In this document: positions 35,684 to 47,714 of the stretch, piece after piece
Layout of the letters: every line of letters begins with the position of its first letter
Position numbering within the stretch: the first letter of the stretch is position 1
From: JABFXX01 sp036489755
Lineage (GTDB): Bacteria > Myxococcota_A > Polyangia > Haliangiales > Haliangiaceae
Reading direction: 5' to 3'
NCBI GenBank assembly: GCA_036489755.1
Contig: DASXFD010000006.1
Coordinates: 23,126-87,125, forward strand
Length of the DNA stretch: 64,000 nt
The notes under the pieces: model-generated
The model's input: the letters and a program-made list of their open reading frames with translations, nothing else
What the model was told of the DNA's origin: nothing
Database searches by the model: none
Position numbers and translations under genes: made by a program

Positions 35684-36556
35684 GTGAGCTGGGTCGAGAT
35701 CATCGTTCCTGTGGGAGCCGCCGACGTCGACGACGTCGCGGCGCTGATCGCATCTGACGTGACCGCCGCACGGGCGGGCACCGAGCAACGTGGCGACGAG
35801 GTCGTGTTCTGGGTGGACGCGGCCGACGTGGCCGCCGCCGTCGACGAGACCCGCGACGCCGTGGCGCGCTGGGCCGCCGGCGGTGCCGCCCTCGATCCGG
35901 CACGCGTGCGGACGGCCGCGGCGATGCCCGAGGCCGAGTGGCGCGACGCCTGGAAGCGCTACTTCAAGGTCAGCCGGCTGACCCGCCAGCTCGTGGTCGT
36001 GCCGAGCTGGGAGCACTACGAGCCGGTTGCCGGCGACGTCACGATCGCGCTCGATCCGGGCATGGCGTTCGGCACGGGCACGCACGCGAGCACGCGGCTC
36101 GTCCTCGACGAGCTCCAGGACCTCGCCGATGCCGGCCTGCAGCCCGCTCGGATCGCCGACGTCGGCTGCGGCTCGGGTATCCTGTCGATCGCCGCCGCCA
36201 AGCTGTGGCCCGCCGCGACGATCGCCGCGCTCGACAACGATCCGCTCGCGATCGCCGCGACCGCCGACAACGCCGCGCACAACGGCGTCGGCGAGCGCAT
36301 TGCCGCGTCGGTGAACGCGGCCGCCGGCCTCGCCGAGACGTTTCCGCTCGTGCTCGCGAACATCCAGGCGCACGTGCTCCGCGACCTGATGGCCACGCTC
36401 GTCGCGCTGACCGGCGGCACGCTGATCCTGTCGGGCCTGCTCGCCGCCCAGGCCGAGCCGCTCGCGCACGAGTTTGTCGGCGCCGGGCTCCGCCTCGTGC
36501 GGATCCGGCCGAGCACGGTCGACCCGCAGTGGTCGTCGGTGACGCTCGCCCGATGA
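35684..36556 (+). CDS. prmA: Ribosomal protein L11 methyltransferase
   Basis: 290 residues from GTG 35684. The N-terminal ferredoxin-like domain is followed by the EAEWRDAWKRYFKV region and the PrmA hallmark DPGMAFGTGTHAST at about residues 123-136. The SAM-binding motif IADVGCGSGILSIAAAKL is at about 162-179 and the LANIQAHVLRDL motif near 226 stands in for NI-A/L. It trimethylates lysines and the N-terminus of L11. The gene overlaps rsmE by four bases, a common pairing of ribosome modification genes. Confidence 0.95.
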   Translation: MSWVEIIVPVGAADVDDVAALIASDVTAARAGTEQRGDEVVFWVDAADVAAAVDETRDAVARWAAGGAALDPARVRTAAAMPEAEWRDAWKRYFKVSRLTRQLVVVPSWEHYEPVAGDVTIALDPGMAFGTGTHASTRLVLDELQDLADAGLQPARIADVGCGSGILSIAAAKLWPAATIAALDNDPLAIAATADNAAHNGVGERIAASVNAAAGLAETFPLVLANIQAHVLRDLMATLVALTGGTLILSGLLAAQAEPLAHEFVGAGLRLVRIRPSTVDPQWSSVTLAR

Positions 36557-37251
36557 TCCGGATCTTCGTCGAGACGCTCGCAACTGGCTCGCTCGCGATC
36601 GCCGGCGACGAGCATCACTATGTGGGCCGCGTCCGCCGCGCGCGGGTCGGCGACTCGATCGAGCTGGTCGATCCGGCCGGCCGTCGCGCGACCGCGACGA
36701 TCGCGACGATGACCGCGACCGAGACAACCGTGACCGTCGGCGAGGTCACAGTCGCCGGCCCGGTGATCCCGCGAATCCAGGTGCTCGTGCCGCTCATCAA
36801 GGGCGACCGCATGGATGCGTGCCTCGAGAAGCTGGTCGAAGCAGGCGTCGACCACCTGATCGTGTGGCCGGCCGAGCGCTCGGTCGTGAAGCTGGATGGC
36901 GACAAGCGGCAGGCGCGGCTCGAGCACTATGCAGCCGTGCTCGCGGCCGGGGCGCGCCAATCCGGCGCACCGGCGCCGACCATCGTGTATGCCAGCTCGC
37001 TGCGCGCGGCCGTTCAGGGCCTCGGCGAGGGTGCGCGGCTGGTGCTCGACGGGCGCGCCGAACGAGGCGCAGCGCCGAGCGATTCGCTGATCACGATCGT
37101 CAGCGGCCCCGAGGGCGGACTGTCACCGGGCGAGCTCGATCTCCTCGCCGGCGAGCATTTCACCGGGTTCGGGCTCGGGCCGCGCGTCCTGCGTGCCGAG
37201 ACCGCGCCGGTCGTCGCAGTGGCGATTCTGCGGGCTGCGACGGGCACGTAG
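36553..37251 (+). CDS. rsmE: 16S rRNA (uracil1498-N3)-methyltransferase
   Basis: 232 residues, the usual RsmE length. An N-terminal PUA-like domain (GDEHHYVGRVRRARVGDSIEL) precedes the SPOUT knot. Motifs are PLIKGDRMDACLEKLVEAGV, RQSGAP (normally EQS/CG), ISGPEGG-type VSGPEGGLSPGE and the final LGPRVLRAETAPVVA. The enzyme methylates U1498 in 16S rRNA. The ATG overlaps the prmA stop. Confidence 0.95.
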   Translation: MIRIFVETLATGSLAIAGDEHHYVGRVRRARVGDSIELVDPAGRRATATIATMTATETTVTVGEVTVAGPVIPRIQVLVPLIKGDRMDACLEKLVEAGVDHLIVWPAERSVVKLDGDKRQARLEHYAAVLAAGARQSGAPAPTIVYASSLRAAVQGLGEGARLVLDGRAERGAAPSDSLITIVSGPEGGLSPGELDLLAGEHFTGFGLGPRVLRAETAPVVAVAILRAATGT

Positions 37252-37252
37252 T

Positions 37253-37282
37253 TTGCGTTCGGCGCGAATCGCGCCGTATAAA
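37253..37282 (+). promoter_or_regulatory. Candidate promoter giving a near-leaderless RDD mRNA
   Basis: TTGCGT at 37253-37258 and TATAAA at 37277-37282 are separated by 18 bases, and the spacer contains the hairpin GGCGCG-AAT-CGCGCC. The RDD start codon is only seven bases beyond the -10 box and has no Shine-Dalgarno, so a transcript from here would begin at or next to the ATG. Confidence 0.4.
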
Positions 37283-37288
37283 TTCACG

Positions 37289-37831
37289 ATGACGGCGCTC
37301 GAGTCGGCCCCGCCGGTGTTGCGCGACGAAGCGACCACGACGCGGGCGCCGCGCCGCGAGGCCACATCTGTTTATGTCGCCGGGTTCTGGAAGCGCGCTG
37401 TTGCGGGCGCGATCGATCTCGCCGTCGTGATTCCGGCGGCGCTGATCGTCACGTTCCTCGCGAGCAAGATCGCCGGCATCCATATGCCGCCGTCGAACGT
37501 GCACTTGCTCGACGTCGACCTGTGGATCGATCTCGTGCTCGCGACCGATCCCGCGCTCGTGATGGGCCTCGTGCTGTTCGCCGCGATCGGCCTCGTCTAC
37601 CTGCTCGTCTTCCAGCTGGTGCGCGGCCGCACGCTCGGCATGCAGGTGATGAAGATGACGATCATCGATGTCTACGGCGATCCACCGTCGCCGTCGAAGT
37701 GTCTCGTGCGCTGTGCCGGCTACGTCGCGAGCGTCGCGACGCTGGGCCTGGGCTTTTTGTGGATCGGCTTCGACAGCGAAAAACGCGGCCTGCAGGACTG
37801 GCTGGCCGGCACGTACGTGGTCCGAGCATGA
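37289..37831 (+). CDS. Short RDD-family membrane protein
   Basis: 180 residues from ATG 37289. After about 35 polar residues, AGFWKRAVAGAIDLAVVIPAALIV opens the first helix with the RDD-type Arg and Asp; RGRTLGMQVMKMTIIDVYG is the usual G-T-GM/K motif, and the C-terminus LGFLWIGFDSEKRGLQDWLAGTYVV is strongly conserved in the family. Three membrane helices are expected. RDD proteins have been proposed as ion or small-solute transporters. Followed four bases later by the GspE-N/HEAT gene, suggesting co-transcription. Confidence 0.9.
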   Translation: MTALESAPPVLRDEATTTRAPRREATSVYVAGFWKRAVAGAIDLAVVIPAALIVTFLASKIAGIHMPPSNVHLLDVDLWIDLVLATDPALVMGLVLFAAIGLVYLLVFQLVRGRTLGMQVMKMTIIDVYGDPPSPSKCLVRCAGYVASVATLGLGFLWIGFDSEKRGLQDWLAGTYVVRA

Positions 37832-37835
37832 GGCG

Positions 37836-40256
37836 ATGTCGCGGCTGAGCAGCCTCCTGGTGCGCGACGGCCTCGTCGGCGTGAAGCGCATGGAGAAGGC
37901 GTTCCAGCGCCAGGTCATCTACGGCGGCAGCCTCGACACGATCTTGCTCGAGATCAACGCGGTGCCCGAAGAGCGGCTCACGCAATATCTGGCGCTCGCA
38001 TCCGGCCTGCCGCCGGCCGCGCGCGACGAGGGCCGCGCGATCGATCTGCTCGCGGTCGCGCTCCTGCCCGCCGAGCTCGCCGAACAGTTCCGCACGGTCC
38101 CGCTGGCGATCGCCGGCGATACGCTGCGCCTGCTGGTGTGCCTGCCGCTCGAGCTGGGCGAGCTCGAAGATCTCGCCGACCTGCTCGATCGGCCGCTGCA
38201 ACCGCTGATCACGCCGGAGTATCGCTGGCACCTCGCGTTCGCGCAGGCGTACGGGCTCGAGGCGCCCGCGCGCTTCACGACGCTCGCGCGCACGCTCGAG
38301 ATCGAGGCCGCACCCGAAGCGGTCGGCCGCGCGAAGACCGTCATCGTCGACGGCGTGCCGTCACGCGACACCCAGCCGCTCAAGATGGAAGCGCGCTCGC
38401 CGGCCGTCGCGCGCACGGTGACGCCGCCCGAGCTCGCCGGCACGACGATGCCCGAGCTGCCGCGCACCGCGACGCCGCCGGAGCTGCCGTCGCTGCGGAG
38501 CTCGTCGCCGCGCATTCCCACGCCGGTCGCGGCCGATGCGCCGACGATGAAGGTCGGCAAGCCGGCGGCAGGCGAGCGCGTCCGCCAGCAGACGCTCGTC
38601 GGCATCACCGCGCCGAAGGGCGACTTCATCGACGATCCGGTCGCGAAGGTCACCATCCTCGGCCCGGCGGTCGCGGCGCCGATCGATTCGAGCGGCGTAC
38701 CGATGCCGATGCGGCGCGCCGGCTCGGCGCCGATCGTCACGTCGGGTCGCGACAGCCCGCTCGCGATCGTGCGCGCGCGCGACATGCTCGCGACCGCCGA
38801 GGATCGCGACACCGTCTTCCTGACGCTGTTGCGCGCGACCCGCGCACGCGCGCGTTACGCAGGGTTGTTGACCGTGCAAGGCGGCGCCGCGATCGGTCGC
38901 GTCGCGCTCGCCGAGCCCGGCCTCGACACCGCGGGGATCGCGAGCGTGTTGATCCCGCTCGACGTCGTGTCGCCGTTTCGGAGCGTCGCGCAGAATCAGC
39001 AGCCGCACATCGGCTCGCTCGCGTCGAGCGACGCCGGCATCGACGCGATGGTCGCGCGGCTCGGCGGTACCGTGCCGCCGTCGGCGCTGCTGATGCCGAT
39101 CGTGCTGCGCGATCGCGTCGTCGCGATCGTCGTCGCGCATCGCGGTCACGGCGAGCTCAAGCTCGTCGATGTCGCGGAGTTATTGCCGCTCGCGAGCGCC
39201 GCCGCCGACGCGCTCGGCCGGCTGATCCTGCAGCAGAAGCGCGCCGTGCCGGCGAGCGAGCTCGAAGGCGAAGCCCACGACACGCAGCGCTTGCAGCGCG
39301 CGGTTGCCGACGACGAGCCCGAGCTGTCGTTCGTCGCCGATCCGCCGCGGCCGATCGACGATCTGCTCGACGCGATCGAGCAGGCGCGCGAAGGCGGCGC
39401 CGAAGAACCGATCTTCGAGGCGATCGAACGCGCCAACGAGACGATCGGCGCGCTCATGCGGCGGTTTCCCGGCGCGCTTCGCATCGATCGCTTCTCGGTC
39501 ACCGGGCGGCCACTGCGCGCGGCGCAGTACGGCGGCTTGCTCGACCTCGTCGTGCGGCTCGGCGATCCGGCGACCGACTTGCTCGTCGAGCAAATGTCGT
39601 CCGCGCAGCGCGACGTGCGGTTCTACGCGACGATCTGTGCGAGCGAGCTGCGCCCGCGCAGCGCGATCGTCGCGCTCGTCGAGCGGTTGTTCGATCTCGA
39701 CTACGGCGTGCGCGCCGCAGCGATCGAAGCGCTCGCCGGATATCCCGCGGCCGAGCTCGCGCAATCGCTCGCACGCGCGCGCCGCGCCGTGCACTCGACG
39801 GATCCGGAAGTCGTTGCCGCGGCGGTCACCGCGATCGTCGCGCTCGGCGACATCGAGGCCGTCGGCGATCTGATCGCGGCGCTCGAGCGCAACGACAAGG
39901 GCACCGAGCACGTGCGGCGCGGGCTCGTCGTGCTCACCGCGCAAGACTTCGGCGCGAGCGAGCGCAAGTGGCGCAAGTGGTACGAGGGCGCGAAGAAGCA
40001 GCACCGCATCGAGTGGCTCATCGAGGGCCTCACGCACAAAGAAGACGCGGTCCGCGAGAGCGCGATCCAGGATCTGCGCCGGCTCACCGGCGAGTACTTC
40101 GGCTACCACCACGATCTCCCGCGCAAGGAGCGCGACGCCTCGGCCGAGCGCTGGATCGCGTGGTGGCGCGAGATCGGGCAGCGCCGGTTCGTGCAGCGCG
40201 AGGACGAGCGGTATCGGCCGACCGCGTTGCTGCCGGGCCGTCAGTTCGACGAGTAG
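37836..40256 (+). CDS. GspE N-terminal-like / HEAT-repeat protein
   Basis: 806 residues from ATG 37836. The first ~150 resemble the MshEN/GspE N-terminal domain (LLVRDGLVGVKRMEKAFQRQ, LTQYLALASGLP), which binds c-di-GMP in some type II secretion and pilus ATPases; no ATPase domain follows. Residues 180-310 are Pro/Thr-rich linker. A GAF-like region follows (RATRARARYAGLLTVQGG ... IVLRDRVVAIVVAHRG). From about residue 540 HEAT-type repeats dominate (YGVRAAAIEALAGYP, VRESAIQDLRRLTG). Similar architectures occur in myxobacterial gliding/pilus regulators. It may bind a nucleotide signal and act as a scaffold; that is inference. Confidence 0.75.
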   Translation: MSRLSSLLVRDGLVGVKRMEKAFQRQVIYGGSLDTILLEINAVPEERLTQYLALASGLPPAARDEGRAIDLLAVALLPAELAEQFRTVPLAIAGDTLRLLVCLPLELGELEDLADLLDRPLQPLITPEYRWHLAFAQAYGLEAPARFTTLARTLEIEAAPEAVGRAKTVIVDGVPSRDTQPLKMEARSPAVARTVTPPELAGTTMPELPRTATPPELPSLRSSSPRIPTPVAADAPTMKVGKPAAGERVRQQTLVGITAPKGDFIDDPVAKVTILGPAVAAPIDSSGVPMPMRRAGSAPIVTSGRDSPLAIVRARDMLATAEDRDTVFLTLLRATRARARYAGLLTVQGGAAIGRVALAEPGLDTAGIASVLIPLDVVSPFRSVAQNQQPHIGSLASSDAGIDAMVARLGGTVPPSALLMPIVLRDRVVAIVVAHRGHGELKLVDVAELLPLASAAADALGRLILQQKRAVPASELEGEAHDTQRLQRAVADDEPELSFVADPPRPIDDLLDAIEQAREGGAEEPIFEAIERANETIGALMRRFPGALRIDRFSVTGRPLRAAQYGGLLDLVVRLGDPATDLLVEQMSSAQRDVRFYATICASELRPRSAIVALVERLFDLDYGVRAAAIEALAGYPAAELAQSLARARRAVHSTDPEVVAAAVTAIVALGDIEAVGDLIAALERNDKGTEHVRRGLVVLTAQDFGASERKWRKWYEGAKKQHRIEWLIEGLTHKEDAVRESAIQDLRRLTGEYFGYHHDLPRKERDASAERWIAWWREIGQRRFVQREDERYRPTALLPGRQFDE

Positions 40257-40267
40257 CGCGCGAGCGC

Positions 40268-40572
40268 GTTCACGAGACAGCCGAGCTGATAGATCGGCCG
40301 GAACGGGGACGGTCTACAGTAACGAAACTTGTCGCGCGTAACGCTGCGTGATCGTTACGCGTCGAAGGGACGGACTAAAGCGAAGCCTCGAACGTCGACG
40401 ATCGTGTCCGAGGTTCGGACGCAACCTGGCCTCGACGGCGCTCGCTTTAGTGCGTCCCTCGACGGCCTAACAAACTCGCGTAGTTGCGCGCCGGAAGTTT
40501 CGTTAGTGTAGACCGTCCCTGGAGAGCACGTTCACGAGACAGCCGAGCGAGCCGTCGAGCTGATAGATCGGC
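40268..40572. repeat. Partial duplication of the deiminase 3' end flanking the inserted element
   Basis: GTTCACGAGACAGCCGAG plus CTGATAGATCGGC occurs at 40268-40298 and again at 40530-40572, where a 12-base in-frame stretch (coding for DGSL-type residues) lies between the two halves. Read on the minus strand both copies encode the deiminase C-terminus around its cysteine. The left copy keeps reading into VNALARYSSN and a TGA at 40241-40243, probably the ancestral end of that gene. Confidence 0.75.
40306..40519. mobile_element. 214-bp MITE-like palindromic element
   Basis: Terminal inverted repeats of 25 bp with one mismatch (GGGACGGTCTACAGTAACGA... at 40306-40330 against 40495-40519) bound the element. 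Inside are a 17-bp inverted pair with one mismatch, beginning with the same GGGACGG (40367-40383 and 40442-40458), a perfect 9-bp hairpin (CGCGTAACG, 40335-40343 and 40353-40361), and GTCCGA-GGT-TCGGAC. It has no ORF. Its composition is less GC-rich than its surroundings. The right end supplies the last five codons and stop of the deiminase gene. Mobilisation by a Y1/REP-type transposase is plausible but not shown. Confidence 0.8.
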
Positions 40573-41600
40573 GACACGTCGATCGGGTGCACCTCGAAGC
40601 CCTGTTGCGCGTAGAACGCTTCGGCGGCGCGATCGAGCACGGGCAGCGCGTACGTCGGCAGATACACGATGCGCGTGTCGCCGCGGCGATCGAATAGCGC
40701 GTTCGTGTACGTCACGAACGAGCCGCCGCCATCGAGCACGAGCGCCGGCACGCGCACGACGTGAAAGCCGCGCGCCGCGAGCAGGTCGGCCGCGCGATCG
40801 AAGCGCTTCGCCTGCAGCTCGGTATCGTCGAGCTCGAGTGAATCGCCGGCGGGCTCGTGGCCGAGCAGTGCGACGCCCGCGCGCACGTCGCCGACGGCGA
40901 CGGTCGTGTCGTCGAGCGGCATCATGTACATCATGATGTGGTGTCTCGGCACCTCGCCGGGTTTGTCACCGAGCCACACGAGCTGTTGCGACAATCGATG
41001 CTGCAGCTCGCGCTCGATCGCCGCGCGATCGATGGTGTCGCCGACGCGCGCGAGGTTGCGTGCCGCGAGGTTCGCGTCGGCGAACACGAAGTGCGGCGTC
41101 GCCGCGAGGTCGCCGCCCTCGAACGCGAAGCCCGCGGTCTGCGGATCGCGAGCGTACAGCGCGCGAGAGATCGCGATCGGCGAGCGCGCGTCGCCGGCGC
41201 GTGCGGCCTCGCTGCTCTCGACGCGTGGCGGCGCGAGGATCGTGCCGTCGTCGAGCGCCGCGTAGCGATCGCGCGACCATGTCGTGATCGGTGCACCGAC
41301 GATCACCGGATGCATGCGCGCGAGGTTCGGCGTGGCGGCGAGCTCGCGGATGAAGCGAGCGAAGTCTTCGACGCGCGCGACCTCGACCTCGACCTCGACG
41401 GTCGCGGGCAGCACCGCGAACAGCTGCTTCCACACGTCGAGCGCGACTCGATCGGCGTTCGGCGCGTAGTGGATCGCGATCCGTCGCAGTGCGCCGCTCG
41501 GAGACTCCGGAACGAGCCGCACGGGATCGCGATGCGGGCGATGGAGTGCGAGCACGACGCTCGCCGCGATCCCGAGGATGATCGCCGCCAGCGTCTTCAC
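40503..41600 (-). CDS. Agmatine/peptidylarginine deiminase-like protein, 3' end altered by insertion
   Basis: 365 residues from GTG 41600. A signal-anchor helix (VKTLAAIILGIAASVVLALH) leads to a guanidino-group-modifying fold: WSRDRYAAL, FEGGDLAATPHFVF, HHIMMYMMPLDDTTVAVGDV and a C-terminal cysteine in GSLGCLVN. These correspond to the Asp, Glu, His and Cys of agmatine and peptidyl-arginine deiminases, which hydrolyse guanidinium groups. The last residues (SRDGLH) and the TAA come from the inverted repeat of the inserted element. Because the cysteine remains, activity may survive. It is the last gene of a five-gene minus-strand run. Confidence 0.8.
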   Translation of the reverse strand: MKTLAAIILGIAASVVLALHRPHRDPVRLVPESPSGALRRIAIHYAPNADRVALDVWKQLFAVLPATVEVEVEVARVEDFARFIRELAATPNLARMHPVIVGAPITTWSRDRYAALDDGTILAPPRVESSEAARAGDARSPIAISRALYARDPQTAGFAFEGGDLAATPHFVFADANLAARNLARVGDTIDRAAIERELQHRLSQQLVWLGDKPGEVPRHHIMMYMMPLDDTTVAVGDVRAGVALLGHEPAGDSLELDDTELQAKRFDRAADLLAARGFHVVRVPALVLDGGGSFVTYTNALFDRRGDTRIVYLPTYALPVLDRAAEAFYAQQGFEVHPIDVSPIYQLDGSLGCLVNVLSRDGLH

Positions 41601-41630
41601 CGGAGGTCCTCGCTTCGCTCGGCCTCCGGT
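41598..41630 (-). repeat. Start-codon hairpin related to the dispersed spacer repeat
   Basis: ACCGGAGG and CCTCCGGT form an 8-bp stem around a loop reading CCGAGCGAAGCGAGGA on the minus strand. The GTG start of the deiminase gene begins in the distal arm. The loop resembles the AGCGAAGCG core of the stop-to-start repeat seen at 10276 and 53804, so it may be a diverged family member or a translation-control hairpin. Confidence 0.4.
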
Positions 41631-41658
41631 GCAAGCCCACCCTTCACCTTCACCAGCC

Positions 41659-42588
41659 TCACCGAAGCGCGATCTTCGCGGTGGACTCCGTCGCGTGAAA
41701 CGTGATCGCGTCGCGCGCGCCGCCCGCGATCGGCCCGATGTCGTCGCCGAGCGCGGTCGCGCTGACCGAGAGCGTGACGGCCTTGAGCGGTAAGGTCGGC
41801 GTGATCTTGAAGCGCCGCACGACCTCACCGCCGCGCGGCACCGTGGTCTCGGTGTCGTGCGAATCGAGCTCGTCGATCGTGACCTCGGGGTCGTTGCCCG
41901 ACTTGCCGGCGAGCTCGTCGCTCGTCGCGAGGTCGATCTGCGGCAGCGACGGCAGCGTCTTGCCGGTCGTGTTCTTCACGTGGACGGCGACCACGAACGG
42001 CTGGCCGACGACGATCGGCCCTTCGGCGACCGTCCTCATCGAGATCGAGTTGCCGCTCCATCCCGTGATGTCGACCGATGCCGCCTGGCCTGCATCGATG
42101 CTCGCCTGCCAGAAATCGGCACCGCTGTCGGCATCGCCGTCGAAGTCGTGCTTCGTCGGTGACGGCGTGCCGTGCGGCGCGACGAAGATCGTGAACTCGT
42201 CGAGCTGGCCGAGCGACTTGCGCGGCGTGCCGAGGAGGAGCGACACGCGCGCTTTACCGCCGTCGGGCGTCGCTTGCAGCGTGATCTTCTCGCGATCGAT
42301 TTGACGCTCGGGCGGCGACACGCGCTGGCCGGGCTGGATGTGCGATTGCACGAGCCGCAGATCGAGCGCGACCTGCTTCGGCGTGTCGCTGTATGCGACG
42401 AGCGTCGCCGTGATCTTGTCGCCGGTCGTCGCGAGTGAGCGGTCGACGTCGAGCGTCACGCGGGTGCCGTCGATCTCGAACGACCTCTGATGCGGCCGCA
42501 GCTTCTTGCCATCGATCGCGATGTTCGCGTCGAGCAGCGCCGGCGCGGTGACGCCGACCGTGATCAAGAACGTGGCGAGCGTGCGCAT
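41659..42588 (-). CDS. Secreted beta-rich protein, function unknown
   Basis: 309 residues with a short Sec signal (MRTLATFLITVGVTAPALL). The mature protein consists of two Ig-like beta domains (FEIDGTRVTLDVDRSLATTGDKI, VGQPFVVAVHVKNTTGKT) and a C-terminal strand-rich region. The middle part DFDGDADSGADFWQAS may bind calcium. No catalytic motif is evident. It lies 27 bases downstream of the kinase/cyclase-like gene and 58 upstream of the deiminase, so it is likely part of the same operon. Confidence 0.72.
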   Translation of the reverse strand: MRTLATFLITVGVTAPALLDANIAIDGKKLRPHQRSFEIDGTRVTLDVDRSLATTGDKITATLVAYSDTPKQVALDLRLVQSHIQPGQRVSPPERQIDREKITLQATPDGGKARVSLLLGTPRKSLGQLDEFTIFVAPHGTPSPTKHDFDGDADSGADFWQASIDAGQAASVDITGWSGNSISMRTVAEGPIVVGQPFVVAVHVKNTTGKTLPSLPQIDLATSDELAGKSGNDPEVTIDELDSHDTETTVPRGGEVVRRFKITPTLPLKAVTLSVSATALGDDIGPIAGGARDAITFHATESTAKIALR

Positions 42589-42615
42589 GGCGATCGAACG
42601 CCACCGACGACGAGG

Positions 42616-46113
<3,498 letters not shown>

Positions 46114-46130
46114 CTGGCCCGATTGTACCG

Positions 46131-47714
46131 CTACGGCGCGTCGAGAGCGGCCCGCGTGATGCCCTGCCGGGCGCACATGACGAGGTAGCGATTTTGGTCC
46201 TCCACGGACATCTTGCGCCAGAAGTAGCGAGCCGCGCCGACGTTCTGAGAGTTGCACGCAGCCATGTACGCGAGCGAGCGCGTGTGGTCCTCCGGCTTGC
46301 AGCCGTACGCCTTGGCAAACTCGAGCAGTGCGGTCTTGTAGTCGCCAACGCTCGTGGCTTCGGTGCCGGCCTGGACCAGCGCCTCCGCATCGCACTTCGG
46401 TTGGGGCGTGCCGAGCTTCGCGCAACATGCCCCGGCGTAGTTCTCGGCCGCGCACGTGATCTTGTCGCACTTCGGCGCCGGGGGCGATTGCAGCGGGCGC
46501 GGCTTCGGCGCGGGCTTCGCGACGGTCGCCGCGCCGCCCTGCCCCTTCTGGAACACGTAGAAATTGATGCCCCGCGTCGGGTGCTGCGCGCGCAGCACGA
46601 TCGAGTGGTCGGTCGTGTCTTCGAGATCGATCGAGAAGCTGTCGTCGGAGTCGACCGCGATCGGCTCGCCATTCATCGATAGCACCGTGCCGGGCACGAC
46701 GGTTCCATCGATGTTCGTCGTCACCTCGTCGGTGCCCAAGATGTCGGAAGACTTGTTTGCCTTGACGAGCTGCTCGCCTTCCTGCGAGCCGACGACATCG
46801 ATCGTTCCGCGCCACGTCATCGATGGGCCGGTGTAGCAGTACGCTTCGTACGTGTACTTGCCGGCTTTGAGCCGGACCGGGCCTGGCACCGACGTGGTCT
46901 CGCCGCCGGGCACGCGCGTCATGTGTGCCATCAGATCGCACGGCGACTTGAGCTCGACGCCGACGGAGCCGCGCACGTGAATTGTCGCCGACTCGCCCGC
47001 CGCGATCGTGACATCGGGGCGCTCGCTCGGCGACAGCCACTCGACGTCGTCGAGCGCTAGCTCGAGACGCACGAGTTCTCGTTTCAGCTGCGCTCGGGAG
47101 GCCGCGTCGGAGTCGCTCGAGAGCACGGTGACGTGCGGCCCGTCGCTCATCCTGGCCTGACCTTCGTAGACGGTTGCGCCCACGAGCGCCACTGCCGCGG
47201 CGGATAGCGCGGCACCACTCATCACGAGAGCATTTTTCGTATTCATCTTGGTCTCCACGCGCAGGCTCGCGCCTGTCGCATCGATGGATGCCGAAGAGCC
47301 GGCATCGATCACCAAATGTTCGTCCGCCGGCACGTGCCACGTCGCCACGCCGGCCTGCACGACGTGCAGCTCGCCGCCAGCGCGGTGCGCGCGGATCACG
47401 GTCCCGGCCTCGACGTCGACCGTGGCACCGCCGATGTCGAGCTGCTGCGGCTCGGTCGCGACGACGAATTCGTCCGCGGTCACGTGCATCGAGCGCGCGC
47501 CGAGCCACCCCGCGACGCCCGCGGCGACCGTGCCCGCGCACGCGGCTACCACGATCGCGCGGCTGCGCCGTCGCTTGTGGATCGTCACCGCGATGGCCTC
47601 GTCGGCGCCGACCACCCGCGCGATGACCGTGTCGGCGAGGCCCTTCGGTGCCGCCGGCGCATCCCACGCGTGCAGATCGAGATCGCGGAGGTCGTCGCTA
47701 TCGTCGTCGGTCAT
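46131..47714 (-). CDS. FecR-like membrane protein downstream of an ECF sigma factor
   Basis: 527 residues; ATG 47714 overlaps the sigma-factor stop. About 60 acidic cytoplasmic residues precede a membrane helix (AIVVAACAGTVAAGVAGWLGA). A FecR-like domain follows (TVDVEAGTVIRAHRAGGELHVV ... LVIDAGSSASIDATG), a second hydrophobic segment (ALVMSGAALSAAAVALVGATV), a PEGA-like beta segment (GKYTYEAYCYTGPSM) and a C-terminal helical, cysteine-containing domain. Position and topology suit an anti-sigma/signal-transduction protein controlling the upstream ECF factor. It is unusually large for an anti-sigma factor. Confidence 0.8.
   Translation of the reverse strand: MTDDDSDDLRDLDLHAWDAPAAPKGLADTVIARVVGADEAIAVTIHKRRRSRAIVVAACAGTVAAGVAGWLGARSMHVTADEFVVATEPQQLDIGGATVDVEAGTVIRAHRAGGELHVVQAGVATWHVPADEHLVIDAGSSASIDATGASLRVETKMNTKNALVMSGAALSAAAVALVGATVYEGQARMSDGPHVTVLSSDSDAASRAQLKRELVRLELALDDVEWLSPSERPDVTIAAGESATIHVRGSVGVELKSPCDLMAHMTRVPGGETTSVPGPVRLKAGKYTYEAYCYTGPSMTWRGTIDVVGSQEGEQLVKANKSSDILGTDEVTTNIDGTVVPGTVLSMNGEPIAVDSDDSFSIDLEDTTDHSIVLRAQHPTRGINFYVFQKGQGGAATVAKPAPKPRPLQSPPAPKCDKITCAAENYAGACCAKLGTPQPKCDAEALVQAGTEATSVGDYKTALLEFAKAYGCKPEDHTRSLAYMAACNSQNVGAARYFWRKMSVEDQNRYLVMCARQGITRAALDAP

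Noticed and set aside
40464..40519. Integron attC-like motif (GCCTAAC) near the element end
   Set aside because: The partner GTTRRRY site is not matched and there is no integron integrase; the MITE explanation accounts for the whole structure.
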